The position numbers and the translations under genes were made by a program. A DNA stretch of 64,000 nt from Dryocola clanedunensis_A (GTDB lineage: Bacteria > Pseudomonadota > Gammaproteobacteria > Enterobacterales > Enterobacteriaceae), in the NCBI GenBank assembly GCA_038405435.1, contig JBBYHZ010000005.1. One strand, given 5' to 3'. Below the pieces are notes generated by a model. That model did not search any database and was not told the DNA's origin. It was given only the letters and a program-made list of their open reading frames with translations. Each line of letters begins with the position of its first letter. Positions within the stretch are counted from its first letter, which is position 1. This document shows, piece after piece, positions 35,144 to 44,376 of the stretch.

Positions 35144-36976
35144 TTAGAAGGGGAACAGCATCGGCACCATTACAACGCTTACCACCATCACAATTACCGT
35201 GAACGGCACGCCCAGCTTTACGAAGTCGCTGAACTTGTAGTTGCCCGGTCCCAGCACCAGCGTGTTCACCGGGGAAGAAACAGGCGTCATAAACGCGGCG
35301 GAAGCTGCGAGCGCCACAATCATCGCAAACGGATAAGGGGATACACCCATTGTTTTTGCGGCAGCCAGAGCAATTGGCGCCATTAATACGGCCGTTGCGG
35401 TATTAGAGATAAACAGCCCGATAGCCGCACACATCACGAACAGGCACACCAGCATGATGTACGGCCCGTAACCGCCTCCGAATGACATTAATCCACTGAC
35501 GATTAAATCCACCCCGCCGGTTTTTTGCAGCGCCAGCGCGAACGGCATCATGCCGACGATCAGAATAATGCTCGGCCAGTGAATCGCTTTATAGGCGCTT
35601 TCCATGTCGATACAGCGGAATTTACCCATCAGCAGGCAGGCAATGATGGCCGCGATGGGGTTGGGAATTTCATCCGTCAGCATCAGCGCCACCATCAGGG
35701 CCAGGCAGAAGATGGCGTGCGGGGCCTGGCTGTGCGCAGGAGAGGCTTCACCCTCTTCCACCGGCAGGTTCAGCACCAGGAAATCGCGGCTTTTCTGGTT
35801 CAGCTGGCTGATGAGCTTCCAGTCCCCCACCACCAGCAGGATATCCCCCAGCTGAAGGGCCTCATCGACCAGCACGCCTTCCAGCGCCTCGCCGCTGCGC
35901 TTCAGGCCTACCACGTTCAGCCCGTAGCGGGTACGAAAGCCGATTTCTCGCAGCGTCTGCCCGATAAGCTCTGAATCCGGGATCATCGACACTTCCGCCA
36001 TTCCCACGTCCAGCGCCTGGTCAGAGAAGTAGTCTCCTCGCAGCACCATAGGCTCCAGCATCTGCTGGGTGCAAAACTCCCTGAGGTCCACATCCGAGGC
36101 GGACATATCAATCAGCAGTACGTCGCGGGCGCGGAACTCCGTAACCCCGGTAACGTTGACGATCACGCGACGGAATTTACGCCAGCGCTCCAGGCCAATC
36201 ACGTTGGCCCCATAACGCTCACGCAGTTTTAAATCATCAAGGCGGTGGCCCACCATAGGTGAGCCGGGGCGGATAGCCAGGCGACGGGCGCGTCCGGTCA
36301 GGCGATACTCTTTTATCAGGTCACGGAACGTGCGCCGCTTCCATCCCGCCCTGCCTTCTTCCTTGCTCTGGCCGTTAAGGGCGAACCGCGCGAACAGCAT
36401 ATAAAGGATACCGAGAACCAGCACGACTAGACCGATTGGCGTGACGCTAAAGAAGTTGAAGCCCTGCAGCCCTTCGCGCAGCAGCTCGCTGTTGATAACC
36501 AGGTTAGGCGGCGTGGCGACCAGCGTCATCATGCCGCTGATAAGGCCGGCGAAGCTCAGCGGCATCATCAGCCGCGACGGGGAGATTTTCATGCGCATGG
36601 AGACGCTGAGTACAACGGGGATAAAAATGGCGACTACGCCGGTGGAGCTCATAAAGGCACCCAGTCCGGCAACGGTCAACATCAGCAGGACCAGCATTTT
36701 CGTTTCGCTGCTGCCCGCAGCGCTGACCAGCCAGGATCCCATCTTGGTTGCCACGCCGGTGCGCACCAGGCCGTCGCCGATAATAAAGAGGGCGGCAATC
36801 AGAATAACGTTAGGATCGCTGAAGCCGGAAAAAGCTTCGCTGAGCGTGAGCGTGCCGCTAAGCACGAAGGCGACAATCACCAGCAGCGCGATGGCGTCCA
36901 TCCGAACCTTGCCGGTGGCGAACAGCACGACGGCAATGCCCAACAGCGACAGGACCCAAATCAATTCCGAATTCAA
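35144..36976 (-). CDS. yfbS: SLC13-family transporter YfbS with two RCK_C domains
   Basis: The 610-residue membrane protein belongs to the divalent anion:Na+ symporter (SLC13/CitMHS-like) group. Two membrane halves (about residues 1-190 and 410-610, with GFSDPNVILIAALFIIGDGL and GLFISNTATAVLMAPIALAA) flank two cytosolic TrkA-C/RCK_C domains (about 215-390), which include GANVIGLERWRKF and YGLNVVGLKRSGE. The substrate is unknown. It is adjacent to hxpA but has its own upstream region. Confidence 0.92.
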   Translation of the reverse strand: MNSELIWVLSLLGIAVVLFATGKVRMDAIALLVIVAFVLSGTLTLSEAFSGFSDPNVILIAALFIIGDGLVRTGVATKMGSWLVSAAGSSETKMLVLLMLTVAGLGAFMSSTGVVAIFIPVVLSVSMRMKISPSRLMMPLSFAGLISGMMTLVATPPNLVINSELLREGLQGFNFFSVTPIGLVVLVLGILYMLFARFALNGQSKEEGRAGWKRRTFRDLIKEYRLTGRARRLAIRPGSPMVGHRLDDLKLRERYGANVIGLERWRKFRRVIVNVTGVTEFRARDVLLIDMSASDVDLREFCTQQMLEPMVLRGDYFSDQALDVGMAEVSMIPDSELIGQTLREIGFRTRYGLNVVGLKRSGEALEGVLVDEALQLGDILLVVGDWKLISQLNQKSRDFLVLNLPVEEGEASPAHSQAPHAIFCLALMVALMLTDEIPNPIAAIIACLLMGKFRCIDMESAYKAIHWPSIILIVGMMPFALALQKTGGVDLIVSGLMSFGGGYGPYIMLVCLFVMCAAIGLFISNTATAVLMAPIALAAAKTMGVSPYPFAMIVALAASAAFMTPVSSPVNTLVLGPGNYKFSDFVKLGVPFTVIVMVVSVVMVPMLFPF

Positions 36977-37024
36977 AACGCGTCCTTGTTTTCCGAAAAT
37001 TAACCGAATGCGCTGAGCATGCCA

Positions 37025-37050
37025 TAAAAAAACCCCGCCGGTGCGGGGTT
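37025..37050 (-). terminator. Rho-independent terminator after hxpA
   Basis: AACCCCGC, CGGT and GCGGGGTT form an 8-bp stem. On the minus strand it is followed by seven T. It ends the yfbV/yfbU/hxpA side ahead of yfbS. Confidence 0.9.
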
Positions 37051-37061
37051 AAATCATGGGA

Positions 37062-37721
37062 TCAGTGTTTTCTTAGAACTTCGACGCTGCCGTCCGGCAT
37101 TTTCTGAATCAGCAGCTCGGTCAGCGATTTCAGCGCGTAGTCAACGTGTTCCAGGCGAGGCGTGTCGCCAGGCGCGTTCACCGCGATCACGTGGCAGCCC
37201 GCAGCCAGGCCGGACAAAATCCCCGCCGGAGCATCTTCCACCACGACGCACTCTTCTGGCTCAAGGCCCAGCAGCTGTGCGCCCAGCAGATAGGCGTCCG
37301 GCTCCGGCTTACCGCGCGCCACGCGTTCTGCGGTGACGAAAACTTCCGGCTCCGGCAGCCCGCCCGCCAGGCGGCGCGCGGCGGCAACCGGCACCGAACC
37401 AGAGGTGACTATCGCCCAGGGAATGCCCGCTTCATTAAGATGCGCCAGCAGCGCTACCGCACCCGGCAGCGCCGTGACGCCGTCGGTGTCTTCGGATTCG
37501 ATTTTCTCCAGGCGCAGAAACTCCTGCTGGATCTCTTCTTCAGAGGCTCCCGCCATGAAGTGGCGCAGTGAAGTTATCGCCTGCTTGCCGTGGATAAAGC
37601 CCAGCACCTCCTGAGGCGAAATATCAAATCGCTTCGCCCAGTTAACCCATGCGCGCTCAACGGCCGGCAGGGAGTCCACCAGCGTACCGTCCAAATCAAA
37701 CAGGAAACCTTTACACTTCAC
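37062..37721 (-). CDS. hxpA: HAD-type sugar/hexitol phosphatase HxpA (YfbT)
   Basis: A cytosolic HAD phosphatase acting on hexitol and sugar phosphates in E. coli. The nucleophile motif is KGFLFDLDGTLVDS, the second motif IVTSGS, and the later ones RGKPEPDAYL and CVVVEDAPAG. The GTG at 37721 follows the yfbU stop, with GAGGA upstream, and aligns with the E. coli N terminus; the adjacent GTG at 37724 is possible. An ATG at 37742 would lie inside yfbU. It is 13 bases after yfbU and probably cotranscribed. Confidence 0.93.
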   Translation of the reverse strand: MKCKGFLFDLDGTLVDSLPAVERAWVNWAKRFDISPQEVLGFIHGKQAITSLRHFMAGASEEEIQQEFLRLEKIESEDTDGVTALPGAVALLAHLNEAGIPWAIVTSGSVPVAAARRLAGGLPEPEVFVTAERVARGKPEPDAYLLGAQLLGLEPEECVVVEDAPAGILSGLAAGCHVIAVNAPGDTPRLEHVDYALKSLTELLIQKMPDGSVEVLRKH

Positions 37722-37734
37722 CACACGTCTGTCC

Positions 37735-38229
37735 TCAGGCATTGATAATCTGCGCGATTTCGTTCGCACTTAAATGATACTGACGCGGGCAGGACTGCCA
37801 CACTTTCAGCATACGTTGGTATTTTTCCCACATTGGGGTCTGGGCGTTGAAACCGTGCGTGCCCGCATCGAAGTGGGCGTAGCGGCCTTCAACGTTAACC
37901 ATAAAGCGCACGTAGCCCAGGAAGCGCGCTTCGGTGGCGGCGTCAAAGCCCAGGAAAGTCACGCGGCGCTCGTCGATGTTCTGGCTGTCTTTCAGGTTGG
38001 CCCAGGAAACGTGCAGCGCGTGGTACATCTCCATAATGTCGATAACCGTGCGGCAGGTCTCTTCGGTCAGCTGGCCAAACTCGCGATCCAGCTCGCGCAT
38101 TTGCAGGCCGTAGCCACGCTCGATAATCGTTTGCAGGCGGCGATAACGCTCGGCGTTGTCCGGATCCAGCATGGTCATCATTTTGTACTGATTAGATAAA
38201 ATCAGACGCTGGGCGTTAGTCATTTCCAT
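37735..38229 (-). CDS. yfbU: YfbU family protein
   Basis: The 164-residue protein is nearly identical to E. coli YfbU (EMTNAQRLILSNQYKMMTML). It is a helical cytosolic protein of unsettled function; E. coli studies have linked it to toxin-induced cell death. No signal peptide or membrane segment is seen. It forms a transcription unit with hxpA. Confidence 0.95.
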   Translation of the reverse strand: MEMTNAQRLILSNQYKMMTMLDPDNAERYRRLQTIIERGYGLQMRELDREFGQLTEETCRTVIDIMEMYHALHVSWANLKDSQNIDERRVTFLGFDAATEARFLGYVRFMVNVEGRYAHFDAGTHGFNAQTPMWEKYQRMLKVWQSCPRQYHLSANEIAQIINA

Positions 38230-38301
38230 TTTTAAGCTCCTGTTACGGTAAAAGTCCCGCTAAAAAGTATGCCTTCCTTTATATGCGTAATCGCCCTGCT
38301 T

Positions 38302-38757
38302 TTACAAATCATCGAGGAAAGTTTTATCCAGCTGATTAAAGGCACGTTTAAGCACATCGGCTAACGCCTGGTAGTCCGGCTTGCCTTCGACGGGGGCCAG
38401 CGCCTGCCCGGCTTCTTCAAGCTTGCCGCGCACTTCGTAGTACCAGCCTAACAGGGTTGGCGGCAGCGGGGTCACGGAGCGTTTGCCCAGCCACCACAGC
38501 CCCTGCATCGGCAGGCTACAGGCAAAAAGTGCGGTTGCTACGGCGGGGCCAAGCTGGCCGCCAAGGGCGATTTGCCAGGTCAACGTGAAGATGGCGAGCG
38601 GAGGCATAAAGCGGATCGCAAAGCGGGTGGCGCGGATCACGCGGTTTTCGACAAAGATAGGGGCGAGGCGTTTATCCACGGGCCAGGTCTTTGAATAATG
38701 CTGGCCACGACCAAAAAGGCTGAACCAGCTTATGTGGCTATTCTGGGGTGTCGACAT
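38302..38757 (-). CDS. yfbV: UPF0208 inner-membrane protein YfbV
   Basis: The 151-residue protein has two central helices (PPLAIFTLTWQIALGGQLGP, TALFACSLPMQGLWWLG) between a polar N terminus and an acidic C-terminal region. In E. coli YfbV affects chromosome organisation near the terminus. It is divergent to ackA. Confidence 0.94.
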   Translation of the reverse strand: MSTPQNSHISWFSLFGRGQHYSKTWPVDKRLAPIFVENRVIRATRFAIRFMPPLAIFTLTWQIALGGQLGPAVATALFACSLPMQGLWWLGKRSVTPLPPTLLGWYYEVRGKLEEAGQALAPVEGKPDYQALADVLKRAFNQLDKTFLDDL

Positions 38758-39090
38758 GGCTTTACCTCAACTTCACATATAAAAAATAAAATTTTTGTGC
38801 AAGACAACAACTCTATATGACATCATTCAAAATCTTTTGTCTTTACGGGCCACGGAGGTTATCCTGTGCCGGCTTTTGATGGTCGTAGCCGGGAAACCCG
38901 CGCCTGTCAAATTATCACTCTACTCGCCTTTGCCGAAAAAATGCGCAAAATGGCGTAAACTCAAGAGACTTTCTTCGCCATGCCAGAAAAACCACTTTGG
39001 CATGACGTTAATCATAAATGTCAGCCTCTTCATGCGCTACGCTGAGAGACTATCTGACGTTTTTTTAGCCACGTAAAAGTAGGTACTTCC
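38758..39090. promoter_or_regulatory. yfbV-ackA divergent promoter region
   Basis: These 333 bases hold no credible gene. The ackA leader ends with GTAGGT upstream of the ATG at 39091. In E. coli ackA-pta is transcribed from promoters in this gap. No confident operator was recognised. Confidence 0.5.
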
Positions 39091-40293
39091 ATGTCGAGTA
39101 AGTTAGTACTGGTTCTGAACTGCGGTAGCTCCTCACTGAAATTCGCAATCATTGATGCATTAAACGGTGACGAGTACCTCTCTGGTTTAGCCGAATGTTT
39201 CCATCTTCCTGAAGCGCGTATCAAGTGGAAAATGGATGGCGGTAAACAAGAAGCGGCTTTAGGTGCAGGCGCCGCTCACAGTGAAGCTCTTAACTATATG
39301 GTTAATACCATTCTGGCACAAAAACCAGAGTTGTCCGAGCAACTGACCGCAATCGGCCACCGCATCGTCCACGGCGGCGAAAAGTACACCAGCTCCGTCG
39401 TTATCGACGACTCTGTGATTCAGGGTATCAAAGATTCCGCCTCTTTTGCACCGCTGCATAACCCGGCGCACCTGATCGGTATCGCTGAAGCGCTGAAATC
39501 CTTCCCTAAACTGGCTGATAAAAACGTTGCCGTGTTCGACACCGCGTTCCACCAGACCATGCCGGAAGAATCTTACCTCTACGCCCTGCCGTACAAACTG
39601 TACAAAGAGCACGGCGTTCGTCGCTACGGCGCACACGGCACCAGCCACTTCTATGTGACTCAGGAAGCGGCCAAAATGCTGAACAAGCCGGTGGAAGAAG
39701 TGAACATCATCACTTGCCACCTGGGCAACGGCGGCTCCGTTTCTGCTATTCGTAACGGCGAATGTGTTGATACTTCTATGGGTCTGACCCCGCTGGAAGG
39801 TCTGGTCATGGGCACTCGCTCTGGTGACATCGACCCGGCTATCATCTTCCACCTGCACGATGCCCTGGGCATGAGCGTTGAAGATATCAACAAAATGTTG
39901 ACCAAAGAGTCCGGCCTGCTGGGCCTGACCGAAGTCACCAGCGACTGCCGTTATGTTGAAGATAACTACACCACCAAAGCTGACGCTAAGCGTGCAATGG
40001 ACGTTTACTGCCACCGCCTGGCAAAATACATCGGTTCTTACACCGCGCTGATGGACGGTCGTCTGGACGCGGTTGTGTTCACCGGTGGTATCGGTGAAAA
40101 CGCGGCAATGGTACGTGAACTGTCTCTGGGCAAACTGGGCGTTCTGGGCTTTGAAGTTGACCACGAACGCAACCTGGCCGCTCGCTTCGGCAAGTCCGGC
40201 TACATCAACAAAGAGGGTACCCGCCCGGCGATGGTCATTCCGACCAACGAAGAGCTGGTTATCGCTCAGGATGCATCTCGCCTGACAGCCTGA
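39091..40293 (+). CDS. ackA: Acetate kinase
   Basis: AckA converts acetyl phosphate and ADP to acetate and ATP (reversible). The 400-residue ASKHA-fold protein has the N-terminal motif LVLNCGSSSLKFAI, the central GHRIVHGGEKY, the phosphate region ITCHLGNGGSVSAI and the C-terminal VFTGGIGENAAMVRE. Codon use is that of a highly expressed gene. It is followed by pta. Confidence 0.98.
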   Translation: MSSKLVLVLNCGSSSLKFAIIDALNGDEYLSGLAECFHLPEARIKWKMDGGKQEAALGAGAAHSEALNYMVNTILAQKPELSEQLTAIGHRIVHGGEKYTSSVVIDDSVIQGIKDSASFAPLHNPAHLIGIAEALKSFPKLADKNVAVFDTAFHQTMPEESYLYALPYKLYKEHGVRRYGAHGTSHFYVTQEAAKMLNKPVEEVNIITCHLGNGGSVSAIRNGECVDTSMGLTPLEGLVMGTRSGDIDPAIIFHLHDALGMSVEDINKMLTKESGLLGLTEVTSDCRYVEDNYTTKADAKRAMDVYCHRLAKYIGSYTALMDGRLDAVVFTGGIGENAAMVRELSLGKLGVLGFEVDHERNLAARFGKSGYINKEGTRPAMVIPTNEELVIAQDASRLTA

Positions 40294-40301
40294 TTCTCCC
40301 G

Positions 40302-40328
40302 CCGCCAGCCTTAGCTGGCGGTGTTGTT
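40302..40328 (+). terminator. Hairpin between ackA and pta
   Basis: CCGCCAGC, CTTA and GCTGGCGG form a perfect 8-bp stem followed by TGTTGTTTT. It may reduce read-through so that ackA is expressed more strongly than pta, or stabilise the ackA mRNA end. Confidence 0.6.
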
Positions 40329-40373
40329 TTCTGAGTCTCACAAGCCGCGCTTGTGCAACAAAGAGGTTATCCC

Positions 40374-42515
40374 GTGTCCCGTACTATTATGTTGATCCCT
40401 ACCGGAACCAGCGTCGGCCTGACCAGCGTCAGCCTGGGCGTTATCCGTGCTATGGAACAGAAAGGCGTTCGCCTTAGCGTCTTCAAGCCTATTGCCCAGC
40501 CGCGTACCGGCGGCGATACGCCAGACCAGACCACCAGCATCGTGCGTGCTAACTCCACCATCCCTGCGGCCGAGCCGCTGCACATGTCCCACGTTGAGTC
40601 GCTGCTCTCCAGCAACCAGCAGGACGTGCTGATGGAAGAGATCATCGCCAACTACCACGCCAGCAGCAAAGATGCGGAAGTGGTGCTGGTTGAAGGCCTG
40701 GTGCCGACTCGTAAGCACGAGTTCGCCCAGTCCCTGAACTACGAAATCGCCAAAACCCTGAACGCTGAAATCGTCTTCGTGATGTCCCTGGGCAACAACA
40801 CCCCGGAACAGATGAAAGAGCGTATCGAACTGGCGCGCAGCAGCTTCGGCGGCAGCAAAAACACCAGCATCACCGGCGTTATCATCAACAAGCTGAACGC
40901 CCCGGTTGATGAGCAGGGCCGCACCCGTCCAGATCTGTCCGAGATTTTCGATGACTCCACCAAAGCGAGCATCGCAAACATCGATCCGAAAGAGCTCTTT
41001 GCCGACAGCCCGCTGCCGGTGCTGGGCTGCGTACCCTGGAGCTTCGAGCTGATTGCCACCCGCGCAATCGACATGGCTCGCCACCTGAACGCAACCGTGA
41101 TCAACGAAGGTGACATCAAAACCCGCCGCGTGAAGTCCGTGACCTTCTGTGCGCGCAGCATTCCGCACATGCTGGAACACTTCCGCCCAGGTTCACTGCT
41201 GGTGACCTCCGCAGACCGTCCGGACGTGCTGGTTGCAGCCTGCCTGGCCGCGATGAACGGCGTTGAAATCGGCGCCATCCTGCTGACCGGCGGCTACGAA
41301 ATGGACCCGCGCATCACCAAGCTGTGCGAACGTGCCTTTGCCACCGGCCTGCCGCTGTTCATGGTTGATACCAACACCTGGCAGACCTCCCTGAGCCTGC
41401 AGAGCTTCAACCTGGAAGTGCCGACCGACGACCATCAGCGCATCGAGAAAGTGCAGGAATATGTGGCAAGCCACATCGACAGCAGCTGGATCGAATCCCT
41501 GACCGCCACCTCCGAGCGCAGCCGTCGCCTGTCTCCACCGGCGTTCCGCTACCAGCTGACCGAACTGGCTCGTAAAGCCGGCAAGCGCGTTGTGCTGCCA
41601 GAAGGCGACGAGCCGCGTACCGTGAAAGCGGCCGCAATCTGTGCTGAACGCGGTATCGCGACCTGTGTGCTGCTGGGTAACCCGGATGAGATCACCCGTG
41701 TTGCTGCGGCGCAGGGCGTTGAGCTGGGCGCAGGCATCGAAATCGTTGACCCGGAAGTGGTTCGCGAAAGCTACGTTGCCCGCCTGGTTGAACTGCGTAA
41801 GAACAAAGGCATGAACGAAGCCGTTGCTCGCGAGCAGCTGGAAGACAACGTGGTGCTCGGCACGCTGATGCTGGAGCAGGACGAAGTTGACGGCCTGGTT
41901 TCCGGTGCGGTTCACACCACCGCGAACACCATCCGCCCACCGCTGCAGCTGATCAAAACTGCACCGGGCAGCTCGCTGGTTTCCTCCGTATTCTTCATGC
42001 TGCTGCCTGAACAGGTTTACGTTTACGGCGACTGCGCGATCAACCCGGATCCAACCGCAGAGCAGCTGGCAGAGATCGCGATTCAGTCTGCGGATTCCGC
42101 TGCTGCATTCGGCATCGAGCCACGCGTAGCGATGCTCTCCTACTCCACCGGTACCTCTGGTGCAGGTAGCGACGTAGAGAAAGTGCGTGAAGCGACTCGT
42201 CTGGCACAGGAAAAACGTCCTGACCTGATGATCGACGGCCCGCTGCAGTACGACGCCGCCGTAATGGCAGACGTTGCGAAGTCCAAAGCGCCAAACTCCC
42301 CGGTTGCGGGTCGTGCTACCGTGTTCATCTTCCCGGACCTGAACACCGGTAACACCACTTACAAAGCGGTACAGCGCTCAGCTGACCTGATCTCCATCGG
42401 GCCAATGCTGCAGGGCATGCGCAAGCCGGTCAACGACCTGTCCCGTGGCGCACTGGTAGACGATATCGTTTACACCATCGCGCTGACGGCGATCCAGTCC
42501 TCCCAGCAGGACTAA
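40374..42515 (+). CDS. pta: Phosphate acetyltransferase
   Basis: Pta makes acetyl phosphate from acetyl-CoA. The 713-residue enteric form has an N-terminal P-loop-like domain (SRTIMLIPTGTSVGLTSV), a DRTGG-like middle domain, and the catalytic PTA_PTB domain from about residue 390 (GKRVVLPEGDEPRTVKAA to the end). The GTG at 40374 is chosen because it matches the E. coli N terminus and follows AGAGG; an upstream frame start is unlikely. Confidence 0.97.
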   Translation: MSRTIMLIPTGTSVGLTSVSLGVIRAMEQKGVRLSVFKPIAQPRTGGDTPDQTTSIVRANSTIPAAEPLHMSHVESLLSSNQQDVLMEEIIANYHASSKDAEVVLVEGLVPTRKHEFAQSLNYEIAKTLNAEIVFVMSLGNNTPEQMKERIELARSSFGGSKNTSITGVIINKLNAPVDEQGRTRPDLSEIFDDSTKASIANIDPKELFADSPLPVLGCVPWSFELIATRAIDMARHLNATVINEGDIKTRRVKSVTFCARSIPHMLEHFRPGSLLVTSADRPDVLVAACLAAMNGVEIGAILLTGGYEMDPRITKLCERAFATGLPLFMVDTNTWQTSLSLQSFNLEVPTDDHQRIEKVQEYVASHIDSSWIESLTATSERSRRLSPPAFRYQLTELARKAGKRVVLPEGDEPRTVKAAAICAERGIATCVLLGNPDEITRVAAAQGVELGAGIEIVDPEVVRESYVARLVELRKNKGMNEAVAREQLEDNVVLGTLMLEQDEVDGLVSGAVHTTANTIRPPLQLIKTAPGSSLVSSVFFMLLPEQVYVYGDCAINPDPTAEQLAEIAIQSADSAAAFGIEPRVAMLSYSTGTSGAGSDVEKVREATRLAQEKRPDLMIDGPLQYDAAVMADVAKSKAPNSPVAGRATVFIFPDLNTGNTTYKAVQRSADLISIGPMLQGMRKPVNDLSRGALVDDIVYTIALTAIQSSQQD

Positions 42516-42530
42516 GTTTCGTTGATGAGC

Positions 42531-42557
42531 AAAAAGGCCGCGAAAGCGGCCTTTTTT
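42531..42557 (+). terminator. Rho-independent terminator of ackA-pta
   Basis: AAAAAGGCCGC, GAAA and GCGGCCTTTTTT form a strong stem with a T run. It lies 15 bases after the pta stop. Confidence 0.95.
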
Positions 42558-42576
42558 ATTGGCAGTGTCGGATGAC

Positions 42577-42607
42577 GTAGGGTGGATAAGCGCCAGCGTC
42601 ATCCACC
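42577..42607 (+). repeat. 31-base dispersed intergenic repeat, copy 2 (after pta)
   Basis: Identical to the 15891 copy except for two central bases. It lies between the pta terminator and the end of the convergent transketolase gene, so it is outside both transcripts' coding parts. Confidence 0.85.
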
Positions 42608-42614
42608 GAAAAAG

Positions 42615-43547
42615 CTAAAGCAGTTCCCGCGCGGCCTTAACGATATCGTCCGCAGTCAGGCCGTACTCCTTCTGCAAATAGTCCTGGGTTCCCACCTGGC
42701 CATAGCGTTCTTTCACCCCTACCCGCCTCATCGGTACCGGGCAGGTTTCCACTAAGACCTCCGCCACCGCCGATCCCAGCCCGTTGTGGATGCTGTGGTT
42801 TTCGCAGGTCACGATGCGCCCGGTTTTCTCCGCATAGTTCTTGACCAGCACGCGGTCGATGGGCTTGAGGGTAAACATATCGATCACCGCCGCCTTCACG
42901 CCCTGCACCGCCAGCATATCCGCCGCCTTCAGCGCTTCGGCGACCATAATGCCGTTGGCGATAAGCGTAACGTCCTCGCCGTCGCGCAGCACGTTGCCCT
43001 TGCCGATGGTGAAGGTCGCCCCTTCTTCGTAGATCTTCACCGCCTGCTTGCGGATGGTGCGCACCCAGTAAAAACCCTCCAGCGTTATCAGCTGACTGAG
43101 GATATCTTTGAACATCGTCGCGTCCGTCACCTCCAGCACGACCGAGTTCGCCAGCCCGCGCACGATGCCCATATCCTCAAACGACATATGCGTGCCGCCG
43201 TTATGACAGGCCGTTACCCCCGCGTCGGAAGCAATCACCTTCACGTTGTTACGCTGGTAGTCCAGGGACATAAACAGCTGATCGAAGCAGCGGCGGCTGG
43301 CGAAAGCGGTAAAGGTGTGGACGAACGGTTTACGTCCGGTAAGCGACAGCCCCGCCGCCACGCCAATCACGTTGGCCTCCATAATGCCGCAGTTAATCAC
43401 CTGCTGCGGGTAGTCCCGCTGCACGCTGTCCATCGCCATCGAACTCATCAGATCTGCTTCCAGCGCGATAATCTCGCCGCCTGCCGTAATCTGCTGCTGC
43501 ACAAATCCCGCGTAGACCTTACGCATCTCAATGCTGTCATTTGTCAT
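42615..43547 (-). CDS. Transketolase, C-terminal section (split enzyme)
   Basis: This 310-residue subunit carries the pyrimidine-binding and C-terminal domains of a two-chain transketolase. GIMEANVIGVAAGLSLTGRK includes the catalytic Glu; DAGVTACHNGGTHMSFEDMG and IVTCENHSIHNGLGSAVAEV follow. The ATG at 43547 overlaps the end of the N-terminal section gene by 11 bases and gives the N terminus TNDSIEMRKVY. An upstream frame to 43580 lies deeper in that gene. It would transfer two-carbon units between sugar phosphates, or, as in related PTS clusters, process the imported sugar phosphate. Confidence 0.9.
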   Translation of the reverse strand: MTNDSIEMRKVYAGFVQQQITAGGEIIALEADLMSSMAMDSVQRDYPQQVINCGIMEANVIGVAAGLSLTGRKPFVHTFTAFASRRCFDQLFMSLDYQRNNVKVIASDAGVTACHNGGTHMSFEDMGIVRGLANSVVLEVTDATMFKDILSQLITLEGFYWVRTIRKQAVKIYEEGATFTIGKGNVLRDGEDVTLIANGIMVAEALKAADMLAVQGVKAAVIDMFTLKPIDRVLVKNYAEKTGRIVTCENHSIHNGLGSAVAEVLVETCPVPMRRVGVKERYGQVGTQDYLQKEYGLTADDIVKAARELL

Positions 43548-44376
43548 CTGCTGCCTCCAGCTCTGCAATAGCCTGCTCAAGCGCCTGTTTTGAGGAATCG
43601 GTCAGTCGAATATGATGTGAATTGCTGAGCTGCTCGAGATAAGGCACGCCCTGCCCCTTAATGCTGTCGAGAATCACCACCAGCGGACGTTCAACTTCGC
43701 CCCGCACGGGCTTCACGGCTGCCAGCAGGCCGCTGATGTCATCGCCTTTCACGGTCTGCACGTCGAAGCCAAACGAGGTGAATTTCCCCGGCAGGTCAAA
43801 GGCGCAGATAATTTCATCCAGCTCGCCGTCCAGCTGCTGCTTATTCCAGTCGATAAACACCGTCAGGTTGTTCAGCTTATGGTGGGCGATGAACTGGAAC
43901 GCCTCCCAGCACTGCCCCTCGTTCAGCTCGCCGTCGCCGACGATGCAAAAAACTCGGTTGCTGCGCCCGGCAAGTTTGTGGGACAGCGCCATCCCCGCCG
44001 CAATGGAAATCCCCTGCCCGAGCGAGCCGGTCGTCGCATCCACGCCGCGCGTTTTCAGGCGATCGGGATGGCTGGGTAATTTGGTGCCGTTCTCGTTGAG
44101 CGTGGAAAGCTGCTCAACGGGGAAGTAGCCTTTCAGCGCCAGCGTGCTGTACAGCGCCGGGCCCGCGTGGCCTTTCGACAGCACAAAATAGTCGCGCTCC
44201 GCCCAGTCCGGGTCGCCCGGATCGATACGCATCACGTCGCCATACAGCACCGCCAGCGTCTCTACCACCGACATGCTGCCGCCGTAGTGCCCGAATCCGA
44301 GCTGCGTTAACGCCTTCAGCGTTTCCAGACGGATATGGCGCGCAAGGGTCGTTACCTCTGCCAGATTACTCATCAT
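43537..44376 (-). CDS. Transketolase, N-terminal section (split enzyme)
   Basis: This 279-residue subunit binds the diphosphate and Mg of ThDP. The motif FCIVGDGELNEGQCWEAFQF and the following Asn region (FIDWNKQQLDG) are intact; FGHYGGSMSVVETLAVLY is the usual N-terminal His/Gly-rich part. Tandem ATGs lie at 44376 and 44373. The gene overlaps the IIC gene by four bases and the C-section gene, so all are one operon. Similar split transketolase-PTS clusters next to pta are known in Salmonella (STM2340-2344). Confidence 0.92.
   Translation of the reverse strand: MMSNLAEVTTLARHIRLETLKALTQLGFGHYGGSMSVVETLAVLYGDVMRIDPGDPDWAERDYFVLSKGHAGPALYSTLALKGYFPVEQLSTLNENGTKLPSHPDRLKTRGVDATTGSLGQGISIAAGMALSHKLAGRSNRVFCIVGDGELNEGQCWEAFQFIAHHKLNNLTVFIDWNKQQLDGELDEIICAFDLPGKFTSFGFDVQTVKGDDISGLLAAVKPVRGEVERPLVVILDSIKGQGVPYLEQLSNSHHIRLTDSSKQALEQAIAELEAADDK

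Noticed and set aside
39259..40341. 360-codon minus-strand ORF opposite ackA
   Set aside because: Antisense shadow of a highly biased gene; similar shadows exist opposite pta and nuo genes.
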